A stretch of 64,000 bases of DNA from contig CAZRSW010000001.1 in NCBI GenBank assembly GCA_964602845.1, forward strand, positions 141,276 through 205,275. Direction: 5' to 3'. This document shows positions 46,540 through 55,606 of this stretch, piece by piece. Below the pieces are notes generated by a model. The model searched no databases. It saw only the letters and a program-made list of their open reading frames with translations, and was not told the origin of the DNA. Origin of the DNA: CAZRSW01 sp964602845. GTDB taxonomy: Bacteria; Chloroflexota; Dehalococcoidia; Lucifugimonadales; UBA826. Each line of letters opens with the position of its first letter. The stretch's first letter is position 1. Both the position numbers and the translations under genes were made by a program.

Positions 46540-48003
46540 CTGAGGGAACAGTATTACCTCTCGGATAGACTTGTTATTAGTTAATAGCATAGTAAGACGA
46601 TCGATTCCAATTCCCAGTCCTCCTGTTGGAGGCATTCCGTGTTCGATAGCCGTCAAGAAATCTTCATCTAGTCGATCCATTTCTTCCTCTGCAAATTTCC
46701 TATGTAGTTCTTCTTGTTCTTCAAACCTTTTTCTCTGGTCGATAGGATCATTCAACTCGGAAAATGCGTTGCAAATCTCCATTCCATAGACGAATCCCTC
46801 AAATCTTTCTACGATAGTTGGGTCATGAGAGGTTCTCTTCGCTAAAGGCGACATAGGGAGAGGATAATCTATCAGGAAGCAAGGTTGGATTAAAGTTGGT
46901 TCAAGTTTTTCAGAAATCAGTTTGTCTAAAAGCCCACCCCAGCTTACCTGATTCCTGACATCGATTCCCTTCGAGGACATAGCTTTCGCGAGAGTGTCGG
47001 CGTCAGTATGTTCCGTGAAATCAATCCCGCTTGTCTCCAATATCTTTGATCTCAGATCGTACCTAGGCCATGGGGGCGAAAAATCTAGCTTTATATCGCC
47101 ATAATCAACGACCATTGCATCAGTGGTTTCTAGTGCCAATTGAGAGACCATCTGTTCCACCATTAACATGACGTCTTTATAATCGGCGAATGCTTCATAA
47201 CTTTCCATCGTGGTAAATTCTGGATTATGCTGTTGATCGACTCCCTCGTTCCTAAAGACACGTCCGATTTCATAGACCCTTTCTAATCCTCCTACGATGA
47301 GCCTCTTTAAGTGTAGTTCAGTTGCAATTCTCAGAAATAGATCTCGGTTCAAGGTGTTGTGATGAGTTATGAAAGGATGGGCCATACCGCCAGCCGCCAC
47401 TGGTACGAGTATAGGAGTTTCGACTTCTATAAACTCTTTCTTATCCATAAATCTTCTTATAAAGCTGACGATTTGACTCCGGGTAATCGCGGTTTGTAAT
47501 GACTTATCATTAGATATTAGATCTAAATACCTCTGCCTGTACCTTGTTTCTACATCGGTCAAGCCGTGCCATTTTTCGGGTAAGGGTTTTATTGCCTTGC
47601 ACAATATTTGAAAGGTTTCAACTTGGATAGTCACTTGACCTGTTTTTGTGCGGAAAGGTTTCCCCATGATTCCCAGCCAGTCTCCAAGATCAATGTCTTC
47701 TAGGATCTGATACTTGTCATCAAGAAGATTGGCGCGGAAAAGGGCCTGTATTTTGCCGGTCCTGTCAGAAATGTCAAGAAATGTGGCCCGACCCATACTC
47801 CGTCTGGCCATGATTCGACCACATAGCGACATCGATTCTAACGTCGATTCTGTGGATGACTCTGATTCCTCATATGCCGTGATTGCTTCTATGCTGGTGT
47901 GGGTGCGTCGGAATCGAGACGGGTAGGGGTCTATGCCTCGGCTCTTGAGTGATTCAAGTTTGGCTAGACGCGATTTTGATAACTCGTTTTCCACTTCAGA
48001 CAA
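46528..48003 (-). CDS. lysS: Lysyl-tRNA synthetase (class II)
   Basis: 491 aa. Starts at TTG 48003, preceded by GGGAG. An OB-fold anticodon domain comes first (MSLCGRIMARRSMGRATFLDISD), then motif 2 in YEIGRVFRNEGVDQQHNPEFTTME and motif 3 in PTGGLGIGIDRLTMLL. It converges on ileS, sharing 12 bases at the 3' ends. Confidence 0.96.
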   Translation of the reverse strand: MSEVENELSKSRLAKLESLKSRGIDPYPSRFRRTHTSIEAITAYEESESSTESTLESMSLCGRIMARRSMGRATFLDISDRTGKIQALFRANLLDDKYQILEDIDLGDWLGIMGKPFRTKTGQVTIQVETFQILCKAIKPLPEKWHGLTDVETRYRQRYLDLISNDKSLQTAITRSQIVSFIRRFMDKKEFIEVETPILVPVAAGGMAHPFITHHNTLNRDLFLRIATELHLKRLIVGGLERVYEIGRVFRNEGVDQQHNPEFTTMESYEAFADYKDVMLMVEQMVSQLALETTDAMVVDYGDIKLDFSPPWPRYDLRSKILETSGIDFTEHTDADTLAKAMSSKGIDVRNQVSWGGLLDKLISEKLEPTLIQPCFLIDYPLPMSPLAKRTSHDPTIVERFEGFVYGMEICNAFSELNDPIDQRKRFEEQEELHRKFAEEEMDRLDEDFLTAIEHGMPPTGGLGIGIDRLTMLLTNNKSIREVILFPQLRN

Positions 48004-48387
48004 CTAAATTTCTCCCAGCGCACAATTATAAGTGTGGACACCTTCGTTAGATGTTCACGGTCATGTCTCACGAATTCGCGATAATGATTCCTGATGTTTT
48101 TCGGAAACAATGATATATGTCTGAAAGTAGGTCAGAATTCGCATCGCTGTAAGATAAACAACATTTTAAATTATGATTAGTTAAGATGTAAATTATTATA
48201 GAAACTAGGTTGGTACTTTATTGCCCATTAGATAATTCATCAGAAAACCAAATAGATTCTTCTTTGAAACAATGGATTTGGTTGTTAGTATCGAGTATAT
48301 GTGTTCGGATTTGAAACATTAAAATGGATGTGTGGAGTGTTTTTGTTCGGTTGATGTAGTTCTAGGTCTGGGGTGGTTGGATTGGCC
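48004..48387. other. AT-rich intergenic region between lysS and rsmD
   Basis: About 385 AT-rich bases without a plausible coding frame. A TATAAT on the minus strand (48030-48025) may be the lysS -10 element, but no matching -35 is seen. Nothing else stands out. Confidence 0.5.
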
Positions 48388-48948
48388 ATGTCAATTCGTA
48401 TATCGGGCGGTTATTTAAAGGGCAGGCAGATTAATTCTCCGAAGAATGGAGATGGAATCAGACCTACTACAGCAAGAGTAAAATTGGCTATCTTTTCTAC
48501 TCTTGGTCAGGACAGGGTACGGTCGAAAAAGGTCTTGGATCTTTATTCATGTTCCGGGGCCTTGGGATTTGAATCTATAAGTCGAGGCGCTGTATCGGTG
48601 GATTTTGTGGAGAAAAATAACAAGAATTGCGATTTGATCATGCGGAACATGGAACTACTGGAAGTAAGAGGACTGGGAAAAGTGCATCGGACGAAGTGTG
48701 AAATGTTTTTGAATAGATCAGATGGAGAATATGATGTTGTATTTCTGGATCCCCCGTACGCAATTGATAACTGGGACTTTGTTATGAGCAAGGTAGGTGA
48801 GCCCGGATTTATGAATAGTGATGGTGTAGTGATCGCTGAACATTTTCGTAGTGTGAACCTGTCGGAATCATACGGGTCTATAAAGTGTGTTGACTCACGG
48901 AGCTACGGCGACTCCAATATATCCTATTACGAGGTGTCCGTTGGTTAA
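48388..48948 (+). CDS. rsmD: 16S rRNA (guanine966-N2)-methyltransferase
   Basis: 186 aa from ATG 48388 (MSIRISGGYLKGRQI), preferred over a GTG five codons earlier because the RISGG segment is the usual start. SAM motif VLDLYSCSGALGFESISRGA and catalytic DPPY in VVFLDPPYAID identify the family. The stop lies inside the coaD start region, so the pair is coupled. Confidence 0.94.
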   Translation: MSIRISGGYLKGRQINSPKNGDGIRPTTARVKLAIFSTLGQDRVRSKKVLDLYSCSGALGFESISRGAVSVDFVEKNNKNCDLIMRNMELLEVRGLGKVHRTKCEMFLNRSDGEYDVVFLDPPYAIDNWDFVMSKVGEPGFMNSDGVVIAEHFRSVNLSESYGSIKCVDSRSYGDSNISYYEVSVG

Positions 48949-49429
48949 GGCGTTTTATCCGGGTAGTTTTGATCCAGCTCATAACGGGCACGTCGACGTG
49001 GCGCTACGAGCCTCAAATATCTTTGAGGAAGTGATAATAGGTGTATATGATGCACCACCCAAAAATCTTATGTTTGATGCGTCAGAGAGAGTTAAGCTAT
49101 TTGAACAAGCTCTGGAATCTGTGCAGAATGTGAAAGTGGTACCTTTTAAAGGTCTAGCACCTGAGGTGGCGCGTGAGGTGGGATCCAAGGTGATATTACG
49201 AGGGTTGCGAGCAGGGTTCGACTTTGAGCAAGAATTTGAAATGGCGCTGATGTGGCGAAATCTGGCTCCGGACATAGATGTTTTGTGTATCATGAGTGCT
49301 TTGGAACACCAATTTATTTATGCGAGTAGGATCAAAGAGGTTGCGAGACTGGGTGCAGATATATCCAACCTCGCCCCTAGACATATTGTCGAAGCGATTG
49401 CCGAGAAAATCAATGAGGAAAATAACTAG
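48941..49429 (+). CDS. coaD: Phosphopantetheine adenylyltransferase
   Basis: 162 aa from TTG 48941, selected because GAGGTG lies 4 bases upstream and the protein then begins directly with the family start LVKAFYPGSFDPAHNGH (HxGH nucleotide site). It makes dephospho-CoA. The ISSTxxR-type end is present as YASRIKEVARLG. It overlaps rsmD by 8 bases, a common rsmD-coaD pairing. Confidence 0.95.
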   Translation: MVKAFYPGSFDPAHNGHVDVALRASNIFEEVIIGVYDAPPKNLMFDASERVKLFEQALESVQNVKVVPFKGLAPEVAREVGSKVILRGLRAGFDFEQEFEMALMWRNLAPDIDVLCIMSALEHQFIYASRIKEVARLGADISNLAPRHIVEAIAEKINEENN

Positions 49430-49460
49430 AGAATCCATCAGTCAATTTAAGGAGGGAATT

Positions 49461-50030
49461 ATGGATCTTAACCAGATTGCAAATCAGCTGGAGCTATTGA
49501 GGGATTCAGGTAAAAGAGTACCTGGGTTTGGGAGTAAAGTCATGGTTGAAGGTGACAAGCTTGCCTTGATTGCTAATCAATTAAAAGAGGCACTCCCTTC
49601 TTTTGTGGATGAAGCTCAGGCGATTATCACTCAGAAAGATAGTATCTTGGAGCAGGCCCATCTTGAGGCGGAGAGAGTCAAACAAGGTGCTGAAAAAGCT
49701 GCAACCGATATGAGTAGTGCTGCAACGCTTGAGCATAAAGAAATGGTTGGTGAGTCCGAAGTGTTGAAAGAAGCAAGGACTCAAGCAGAAGATATACGTG
49801 CGAAAGCCGGGGTAGAGGCTCAAAGTATCGTTCAAGATGCGCAAAGGAAAGCTTACGCAATCACGAGTGAGGCAGAGGCTTCGTCGGTCAGTCAAAGAGA
49901 AGGGGCTGATAGATATTCTTTGGAAGTTTTGTCTCAGTTAGAGGAAAAGCTTGCGGAAACTCTCGGACAAGTTCGTAGAGGCATAGATTCTATCAGATCA
50001 GACAGTGATATGAGCATAATTGGGAGATAA
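49461..50030 (+). CDS. Coiled-coil protein downstream of coaD (DivIVA/ATPase-subunit-like)
   Basis: 189 aa from ATG 49461 behind AAGGAGGG. Residues about 50-170 are an almost continuous Glu/Ala/Arg-rich coiled coil (KDSILEQAHLEAERVK, ARTQAEDIRAKAGVEAQSIV). Before it is a globular start with VPGFGSKVMVEGDKLALI. Proteins of this build following coaD are familiar in Chloroflexota and Firmicutes and are sometimes named ATPase or DivIVA-like. No catalytic motif is visible. A role in envelope or division scaffolding is a guess. Confidence 0.75.
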   Translation: MDLNQIANQLELLRDSGKRVPGFGSKVMVEGDKLALIANQLKEALPSFVDEAQAIITQKDSILEQAHLEAERVKQGAEKAATDMSSAATLEHKEMVGESEVLKEARTQAEDIRAKAGVEAQSIVQDAQRKAYAITSEAEASSVSQREGADRYSLEVLSQLEEKLAETLGQVRRGIDSIRSDSDMSIIGR

Positions 50031-50074
50031 AACGTCTAATATGATTTGAGGCCTCTTTATGTAGGCTGTGCATT

Positions 50075-50950
50075 TTATTTTAAATGATCGTTTTCTCTAG
50101 AAGGTTGCCGGTTTTTGTCACTCCACTCTTGGATTGAAGCTAGTTTTGCGCTGTTGTCACGTATATCGAACCCGTCTATTTTGTAGACCCCTTTTCCAGA
50201 GAAGCCATCGACGGCTCCTAGGTCCACGATAAGTTTTGTATATTCACTGTCTTTCTGAATTGATGGTAGTAGATTGTGACCTGTCTTCATCGACAGGTCA
50301 GCGACTAATCCGTAACCGCCCCAATTTGATACGCTTGATAATATCAATTCGGATGTTTTAGTAATTGTTGGAAGCTCGACTAGGGTATCGCAATGGCTCA
50401 CGGCATCGTAGATGTTTCCCATACCGATTTCATTTCCACCATCCCCTATTCCGATAGTTTTTTCATGCATACCGAACATAGTGTCAATTTTGGCTGTATA
50501 TGCTGTTATATCTTTGTTTCGCATATTGCGATATTTTCCATCGATTGAGGGGCCGCAACGCTCTATTGAAATTAATAAGGAAGGATCTAACTTATCCAGT
50601 ATTTCTTCAGAATACTTGTGGCTTGTAAAGGTATCAGCAATTGGGAAATCGATGACTTTGGAGGGGTCGCTAATAGATTGTCTCATGAGACCAGTGGTGA
50701 ATTTATCTGTCACATAAAACACCTTATATCCTAGACAGTTTAGTGCATTCCCTATCGCAACTGCACCAGGAGGACCATCGGTTTCAGAAGCATTCGCACT
50801 TAATATATAAAAGCCGGTTGATATGATGACCGTCCCAGGGCTACCCAGCACGAGATCCCCAGCGCGGCTGATGAAATTGGAAGGGACTGACTCTTGTAGA
50901 GCTGATATTCCTCTCTTGTCGTCGCTGAGTACAATCTGTTCTAAACTCAA
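50075..50950 (-). CDS. DUF4392 protein, C-terminal half of D-glutamate cyclase
   Basis: 291 aa. Motifs TDGPPGAVAIGNALNCLGY, ISIERCGPSIDGKYRNMR and IGIGDGGNEIGMGN mark the DUF4392 domain. In animals this domain is fused behind a DUF1445 domain in mitochondrial D-glutamate cyclase, which turns D-glutamate into 5-oxo-D-proline. Here the two domains are separate genes overlapping by 4 bases, in the order DUF1445 then DUF4392. A shared function is therefore likely, though not shown. Confidence 0.85.
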   Translation of the reverse strand: MSLEQIVLSDDKRGISALQESVPSNFISRAGDLVLGSPGTVIISTGFYILSANASETDGPPGAVAIGNALNCLGYKVFYVTDKFTTGLMRQSISDPSKVIDFPIADTFTSHKYSEEILDKLDPSLLISIERCGPSIDGKYRNMRNKDITAYTAKIDTMFGMHEKTIGIGDGGNEIGMGNIYDAVSHCDTLVELPTITKTSELILSSVSNWGGYGLVADLSMKTGHNLLPSIQKDSEYTKLIVDLGAVDGFSGKGVYKIDGFDIRDNSAKLASIQEWSDKNRQPSRENDHLK

Positions 50951-51741
50951 ATAAGAGATAATTCCTCATCTTTTATGTCTGTGAGAAACATGTGTCCAGG
51001 GGCGTGAGTGATCATTATAGGAGGTCTAGACTTCATGGCTATCGATTGAGGGGTTACTCCGCAAGCCCAGAAAACCGGGACCTCATCGCCCTCGAGTGCC
51101 GTAACATCCCCAAAGTCAGGCTTGTTTATATCGTGGATACCAATCGCCTGCGGATCTCCTATGTGGATGGGTGCGCCGTGAACGCTAGGGAATCTGGATG
51201 TTACTTGTACAGCTCGCACAATACTGTCTCGACGTATTGCCCTCATCGATACGACCATGGGTCCAGAAAATGCACCTGCTGGCTCTGTTTCTAGATTTGT
51301 TATGAACATAGAGACATTTTTACCTTCTTGGTAATGCCGCAAAGGTATCCCATTGTTAATCAGAGCCGATTCGAAGGAAAAACTGCATCCTAATAAGAAT
51401 GATACGAAGTCCTCTTTCCAGTATTCGCTTATATCTTCAACCTCGGCGGACATACTTCCATATTCATAGATCCTATAAAGGGGTAGATCTCTTCGTATGT
51501 CACTTTTCGGTGCTGAAATTCTTGCCTCTACTTCACCTGCTTCTAAGACTTCAATAAGTGGGCAAGGTTTCGGATTACGTTGGCAAAACAAGAGAAAATC
51601 GAATGCCTCGCTTTGAGGTAGGATTGCTAGATTCGTTTGTACTACACCTGGGGCGAGTCCAGCGGTAGGTGCAACATTGATTCCGCTTCTTATTTCCTCT
51701 CTAATCTCTCGAGAGGTTTTACCGTACACAAGGTCTGCCAT
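50947..51741 (-). CDS. DUF1445 / putative hydro-lyase, N-terminal half of D-glutamate cyclase
   Basis: 264 aa from ATG 51741, 9 bases behind GGAG. A longer frame to 51783 lacks support. Signature stretches are TAGLAPGVVQTNLAILP, FLLGCSFSFESAL and VFWACGVTPQSIAM, ending ITHAPGHMFLTD. The family (UPF0317) is annotated as hydro-lyase and forms the front domain of D-glutamate cyclase. It is coupled with the DUF4392 gene. Confidence 0.88.
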   Translation of the reverse strand: MADLVYGKTSREIREEIRSGINVAPTAGLAPGVVQTNLAILPQSEAFDFLLFCQRNPKPCPLIEVLEAGEVEARISAPKSDIRRDLPLYRIYEYGSMSAEVEDISEYWKEDFVSFLLGCSFSFESALINNGIPLRHYQEGKNVSMFITNLETEPAGAFSGPMVVSMRAIRRDSIVRAVQVTSRFPSVHGAPIHIGDPQAIGIHDINKPDFGDVTALEGDEVPVFWACGVTPQSIAMKSRPPIMITHAPGHMFLTDIKDEELSLI

Positions 51742-51902
51742 TATCTGTTTCTCCGTTGCAGGTAGCAGGGAACTAACGACCAATCTGCATTTTAGTGATT
51801 ACCTTAAATGCTTAGGAACGTTTGGTCAATTCCGTTAGCACATTGCGTGAAGAATGAATGATTGCTGGGTGAAGTGTCCTTATGATAGGCTTTGCCTCTA
51901 CT

Positions 51903-51977
<75 letters not shown>

Positions 51978-52041
51978 GTTTCGCTTCCCATCCTATATTG
52001 CCTATACAGTTGTCAAATATGTACAAGAAGGGAGATATTCA

Positions 52042-52743
52042 GTGAAACGGAGCACCTTATCTGGTGATCTTATGGATCAGCTTAAAAAATACGATAGCGC
52101 CACGATTTCGAATGCTATAGAAGATTTCCAAGTTAGAAAACGTACAGAAGGGTATACGTCATGGGACATACGTTGCCAATTTCCTGAATTGGACCCTATG
52201 GTTGGTTATGCGGTGACTTGCACTATGGATAGTACTACCGCTGACCAAAAAGGAGAGAATCGGCTGCATGAGTTCATGGATGTATTGTGGGCTTCGGAGA
52301 ATCCTATCGTTGTCGTGATACAGGATGTTGGCCCCAAAACCAACAGTAGCTGCTTTGCTGGAGATTTAATTTGTAGTGTTTATTCAGCTTTAGGGGTAGT
52401 AGGACTGGTAACTGATGGGGGAGTGAGAGACTTGAAGGGTATCAAAGAAAAAGCTCCTGGACTTCAAATTTTCTCACCGGGTGTCGTAGTTTCGCATGGT
52501 AATGGGATCAAGATAGATATAAACGTTCCAGTAGTTGTTGGCGGCATGCAAATCGATCCCGGTGATCTTATACATGGTGATGGAAATGGTCTGGTAAATG
52601 TTCCAATCAGTATTGCTAAAGAGGTTGTTAGCAAAGCAGCACAAGTTAAGGATACTGAAACCAAATTATTCGATTATTTAGATAATGGATCATACGATCT
52701 TGAAGGTCTCAAGCGGCATATTGGTCGTCCTACCAATGCATAG
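52042..52743 (+). CDS. RraA-like protein (HMG aldolase / RraA family)
   Basis: 233 aa from GTG 52042, with GGGAGA upstream. The longer frame that runs through tRNA-Pro is rejected. The family motif GDLICSVYSALGVVGLVTDGGVRD is present in the middle of the protein, and IHGDGNGLVNVP near the C-terminus. Members are either inhibitors of RNase E or, more often, Mg-dependent aldolases for 4-hydroxy-4-methyl-2-oxoglutarate. The catabolic setting favours an aldolase or decarboxylase, which is inference. Confidence 0.88.
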   Translation: MKRSTLSGDLMDQLKKYDSATISNAIEDFQVRKRTEGYTSWDIRCQFPELDPMVGYAVTCTMDSTTADQKGENRLHEFMDVLWASENPIVVVIQDVGPKTNSSCFAGDLICSVYSALGVVGLVTDGGVRDLKGIKEKAPGLQIFSPGVVVSHGNGIKIDINVPVVVGGMQIDPGDLIHGDGNGLVNVPISIAKEVVSKAAQVKDTETKLFDYLDNGSYDLEGLKRHIGRPTNA

Positions 52744-52872
52744 GGCTTTAGAGTGGGATTCTTGTAGGAATATTTCATACAGTGGATTTGGTTGATTATT
52801 CTGGAGAAGTTTTGATGCTCGAATAATCGTAAGAAATCGGCTGTTGCGTCCGAATAAAGAAGGGTTAGTATA

Positions 52873-54288
52873 ATGACTTATATGACCAATACGCCTAACG
52901 AGTCTACAACAACTCTTAAGAACATATGGGGAACTTCAGGGATAGATAATTCTTACCTGGAGTGGGTAAATCTGAGTGGAGAAGAACCAGTTCTTCCTTC
53001 TATGTACAAGGTTGGTTTAGTCTCTCAGTCGGCAGTCGCTGCTACTGGTTTGGCGGCGGCGGCGGTTTGGCACCGGAGGACTGGGCAACAGCAATATGTG
53101 ACCGTCGATATGAAGCAATCAACTATAGCGTTTAGGAGTGAGCGCTACACATCTATTAATGGATCCGTTGTTCATAAGCCAGTTGATGATATTCATGGGT
53201 TTTACCAGTGCGGAGATGGGGGATGGATTCAGTTGCACGCGAACTATCCTGCCCATAGATCTGGGATTGTTACTATTTTGCAATGTGAATCAAACAGGAC
53301 AGATGTCCAGAGAGAATTGGACAAAGTGTCTGCCTTTCAGGCGGAAGGCTTGTTTACTGAAAATGGACTACCGGCTGGTATGATGCGAACTTTAGCAGAG
53401 TGGTCAAAACACCCGCAAGGAATAGCGGTGTCTGGTTTGCCATTATTAGAAATCGACAAGATTGGAGATAGTCCGCCATTGATCCTTGGAGATAATCCTG
53501 AAAGGCCGCTGGATTCGGTTAAAGTAGTTGAATTAACTAAGGTAATAGCAGGCCCTCTTATTGGTAGAACACTGGCAGAGCATGGAGCGGAAGTGCTTTG
53601 GCTCAATAGCCCTCACCTGGATTTAATTGAGGGATTAGTAATCGATATGTCTCGAGGAAAGAACACAGCCAATATTGACATTAGGCAAGAAGAAGGCAAA
53701 TCTAAACTTCGAGAACTAATAGGTGGAGCAGACATTTTTGTGCAAGGGTATAGACCTGGGAGTATTGCGTCTAAAGGTTTTTCGTTTGAGGACATAGCAG
53801 AGATCAAGCCTGGGATCATTTATGTAGAGCTGTCAGCGTTTAGTCATGAAGGTCCTTGGTCCCATCGACGAGGGTTCGATAGTATAGTGCAAACAGTAAG
53901 TGGGATAGGACGTGAAGGAGCTAAAGCTATTGGCGAGGATGGAATGTTACATTTACCATGCCAAGCGCTAGATCACGCTACAGGATATCTTGGGGCATTT
54001 GGAGCGATGGCAGCGTTGATCCGAAGATCCGAAGAAGGTGGTAGTTGGAGAGTCAGGGTATCCCTTGCACAGACAGCGGAATGGTTAAAATCTCTTGGTA
54101 TCCTTAATCGCATGGACATTGAGGATTTTTCTCAAAGCCAAATCAAAGAATTTATGTGCTGTGATGACTCTTTATATGGCCGGATATCTTATACCTGCCC
54201 CGCTGCTATATTATCTAGGACTCCTGGTTACTGGAATTCCCCCCCGTCTCCATTCGGCACACATCAGCCGGAATGGAGACGGGCATAG
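52873..54288 (+). CDS. CaiB/BaiF-type (family III) CoA-transferase
   Basis: 471 aa with an N-terminal partial domain (GLAAAAVWHRRTGQQQYVTVDM) and a second, complete-looking domain starting VKVVELTKVIAGPLIGRTLAEHGAEVLW. The expected Asp region is LDLIEGLVIDMSRGKNTANID. DADs of this kind transfer CoA between carboxylic acids. The doubled arrangement and end RTPGYWNSPPSPFGTHQPEW are seen in related proteins. The substrate is unknown. A strong hairpin covers the last codons (54243-54283). Confidence 0.87.
   Translation: MTYMTNTPNESTTTLKNIWGTSGIDNSYLEWVNLSGEEPVLPSMYKVGLVSQSAVAATGLAAAAVWHRRTGQQQYVTVDMKQSTIAFRSERYTSINGSVVHKPVDDIHGFYQCGDGGWIQLHANYPAHRSGIVTILQCESNRTDVQRELDKVSAFQAEGLFTENGLPAGMMRTLAEWSKHPQGIAVSGLPLLEIDKIGDSPPLILGDNPERPLDSVKVVELTKVIAGPLIGRTLAEHGAEVLWLNSPHLDLIEGLVIDMSRGKNTANIDIRQEEGKSKLRELIGGADIFVQGYRPGSIASKGFSFEDIAEIKPGIIYVELSAFSHEGPWSHRRGFDSIVQTVSGIGREGAKAIGEDGMLHLPCQALDHATGYLGAFGAMAALIRRSEEGGSWRVRVSLAQTAEWLKSLGILNRMDIEDFSQSQIKEFMCCDDSLYGRISYTCPAAILSRTPGYWNSPPSPFGTHQPEWRRA
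54243..54283. repeat. 13-bp inverted repeat overlapping the CoA-transferase 3' end
   Basis: CCCGTCTCCATTC (54243-54255) and GAATGGAGACGGG (54271-54283) are perfect reverse complements. A further GGC/GCC pair can form inside the loop. The hairpin lies in the last coding codons and ends 2 bases before the stop. No T-run follows on either strand. It could end or protect the mRNA between the convergent CoA-transferase and cinA-like genes. Confidence 0.7.
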
Positions 54289-54340
54289 AGGGAATGTGTC
54301 AGATGCAATGTTCTGGCGAGAAGATAAATATCGCTAGTAT

Positions 54341-55552
54341 TTATGAAGTCATGCTTCTTAAAAATTTTAATAGCTCTACAAATGTATAGGTGGAGGCTCT
54401 TTCACGCATCCTAATGCTATTCGAGTGATACTGAGCGGTAGTTACATAAGTTCTTTTCTCTGTGGAATATGCAAACATTATTTCTTGCATGTTACCTGAT
54501 CCTGTAGATCCAGATATACTATGGGATACTGATATACCGATTGAAGATTGGAAATCTCCTCTTATTGTATTGGACTTATCAACAAGCTGTTGCTGATAAG
54601 AATTTGAATGTGGAGTTGATGCTTTTGGGTATATTAACCCTCCCCGAAATATGTCTTCCCAGCCGTCACATTCTCTAAGATGAGAGGCCAGTAGTCCTGA
54701 TGTAAATCCTTCAGCTACAGCTATTGTTTCGCCGCTTTTTAGTAGTGTAGTTGTGGCTATTTGTTCAGGGGTTTCGTCATCAACACCCCAAATGTTGTCT
54801 ATTAAAAAATTCCTTATCTCTTGCTCCATGGAGTCAATTCTTTGTTGGGCAATTTCTCTTGAATCTGCCTTTGAAACTATTCTTAGATGGATGCCGTCTT
54901 GTTTGGAATAAATTCCCAAGTATGGATCGTCCTTTCCGAACAGGTGGGCTAACATCTCGTTGAGTTGACCTTCCGACAATCCGTGAGTCTTTAAATTCCT
55001 CTTTAGAATATGTCTTCTTGATCCTAATCCCTGTAATTTGTCAACTACAATATTATTCCACATCGTGATGAGTTCAGTAGGTGGCCCTGGTAGGGCTATG
55101 ATTATCTTACCGTTTTTATTGACCCACCAACCTGGCGCGCTACCGAGTGAATTTGACAATGAAACGGAGGAAGGAATTACGCCTGCTTGTTTCACATTGA
55201 TTTCTGGCATTCTAGTGGACCTAGAGGTGAAATAGGCGTGAAGGTCATTTAATACGAACTCATCCGTATGTATATTTTCTTGGCAAAAATGCGCTATTGA
55301 CTCTCTCGTTATATCATCGGAAGTTGGACCAAGCCCTCCGGTTGTTATTACTATCTCGCTTTTTTGTAATGCTGCTTGGATTGCTCCGCTCAGATCTTCG
55401 ATATTGTCGCCAATGCTGCATGTTTTACGCAGTTCTATACCTAATGGGGCTAATTCTGAAGCGATGAATACAGAATTGGTATCGACGAGCTCTCCCATGA
55501 GCAACTCGGTTCCTACAGATATGATTTCGGCCTTTAAAACCTTCAATTTCAA
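54341..55552 (-). CDS. cinA: CinA-like protein with altered deamidase motif
   Basis: 403 aa. The N-terminal MoaB-like/COG1058 domain is normal (AEIISVGTELLMGELVDTNS, TTGGLGPTSDDITRE, ALPGPPTEL) and acts in ADP-ribose or NAD-metabolite hydrolysis in relatives. The C-terminal PncC-type NMN deamidase domain is changed: the usual AESCTGG reads AEGFTSG and the following Gly-Gly-Tyr segment reads RGGLIYPK. The Ser of the signature is lost, so amidase activity is doubtful. Confidence 0.86.
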   Translation of the reverse strand: MKLKVLKAEIISVGTELLMGELVDTNSVFIASELAPLGIELRKTCSIGDNIEDLSGAIQAALQKSEIVITTGGLGPTSDDITRESIAHFCQENIHTDEFVLNDLHAYFTSRSTRMPEINVKQAGVIPSSVSLSNSLGSAPGWWVNKNGKIIIALPGPPTELITMWNNIVVDKLQGLGSRRHILKRNLKTHGLSEGQLNEMLAHLFGKDDPYLGIYSKQDGIHLRIVSKADSREIAQQRIDSMEQEIRNFLIDNIWGVDDETPEQIATTTLLKSGETIAVAEGFTSGLLASHLRECDGWEDIFRGGLIYPKASTPHSNSYQQQLVDKSNTIRGDFQSSIGISVSHSISGSTGSGNMQEIMFAYSTEKRTYVTTAQYHSNSIRMRERASTYTFVELLKFLRSMTS

Positions 55553-55606
55553 GTATTCAGTGTTTTTTGCTGTTGTTGTGGTCCACTGATCAATTTTAGT
55601 TTAGCG

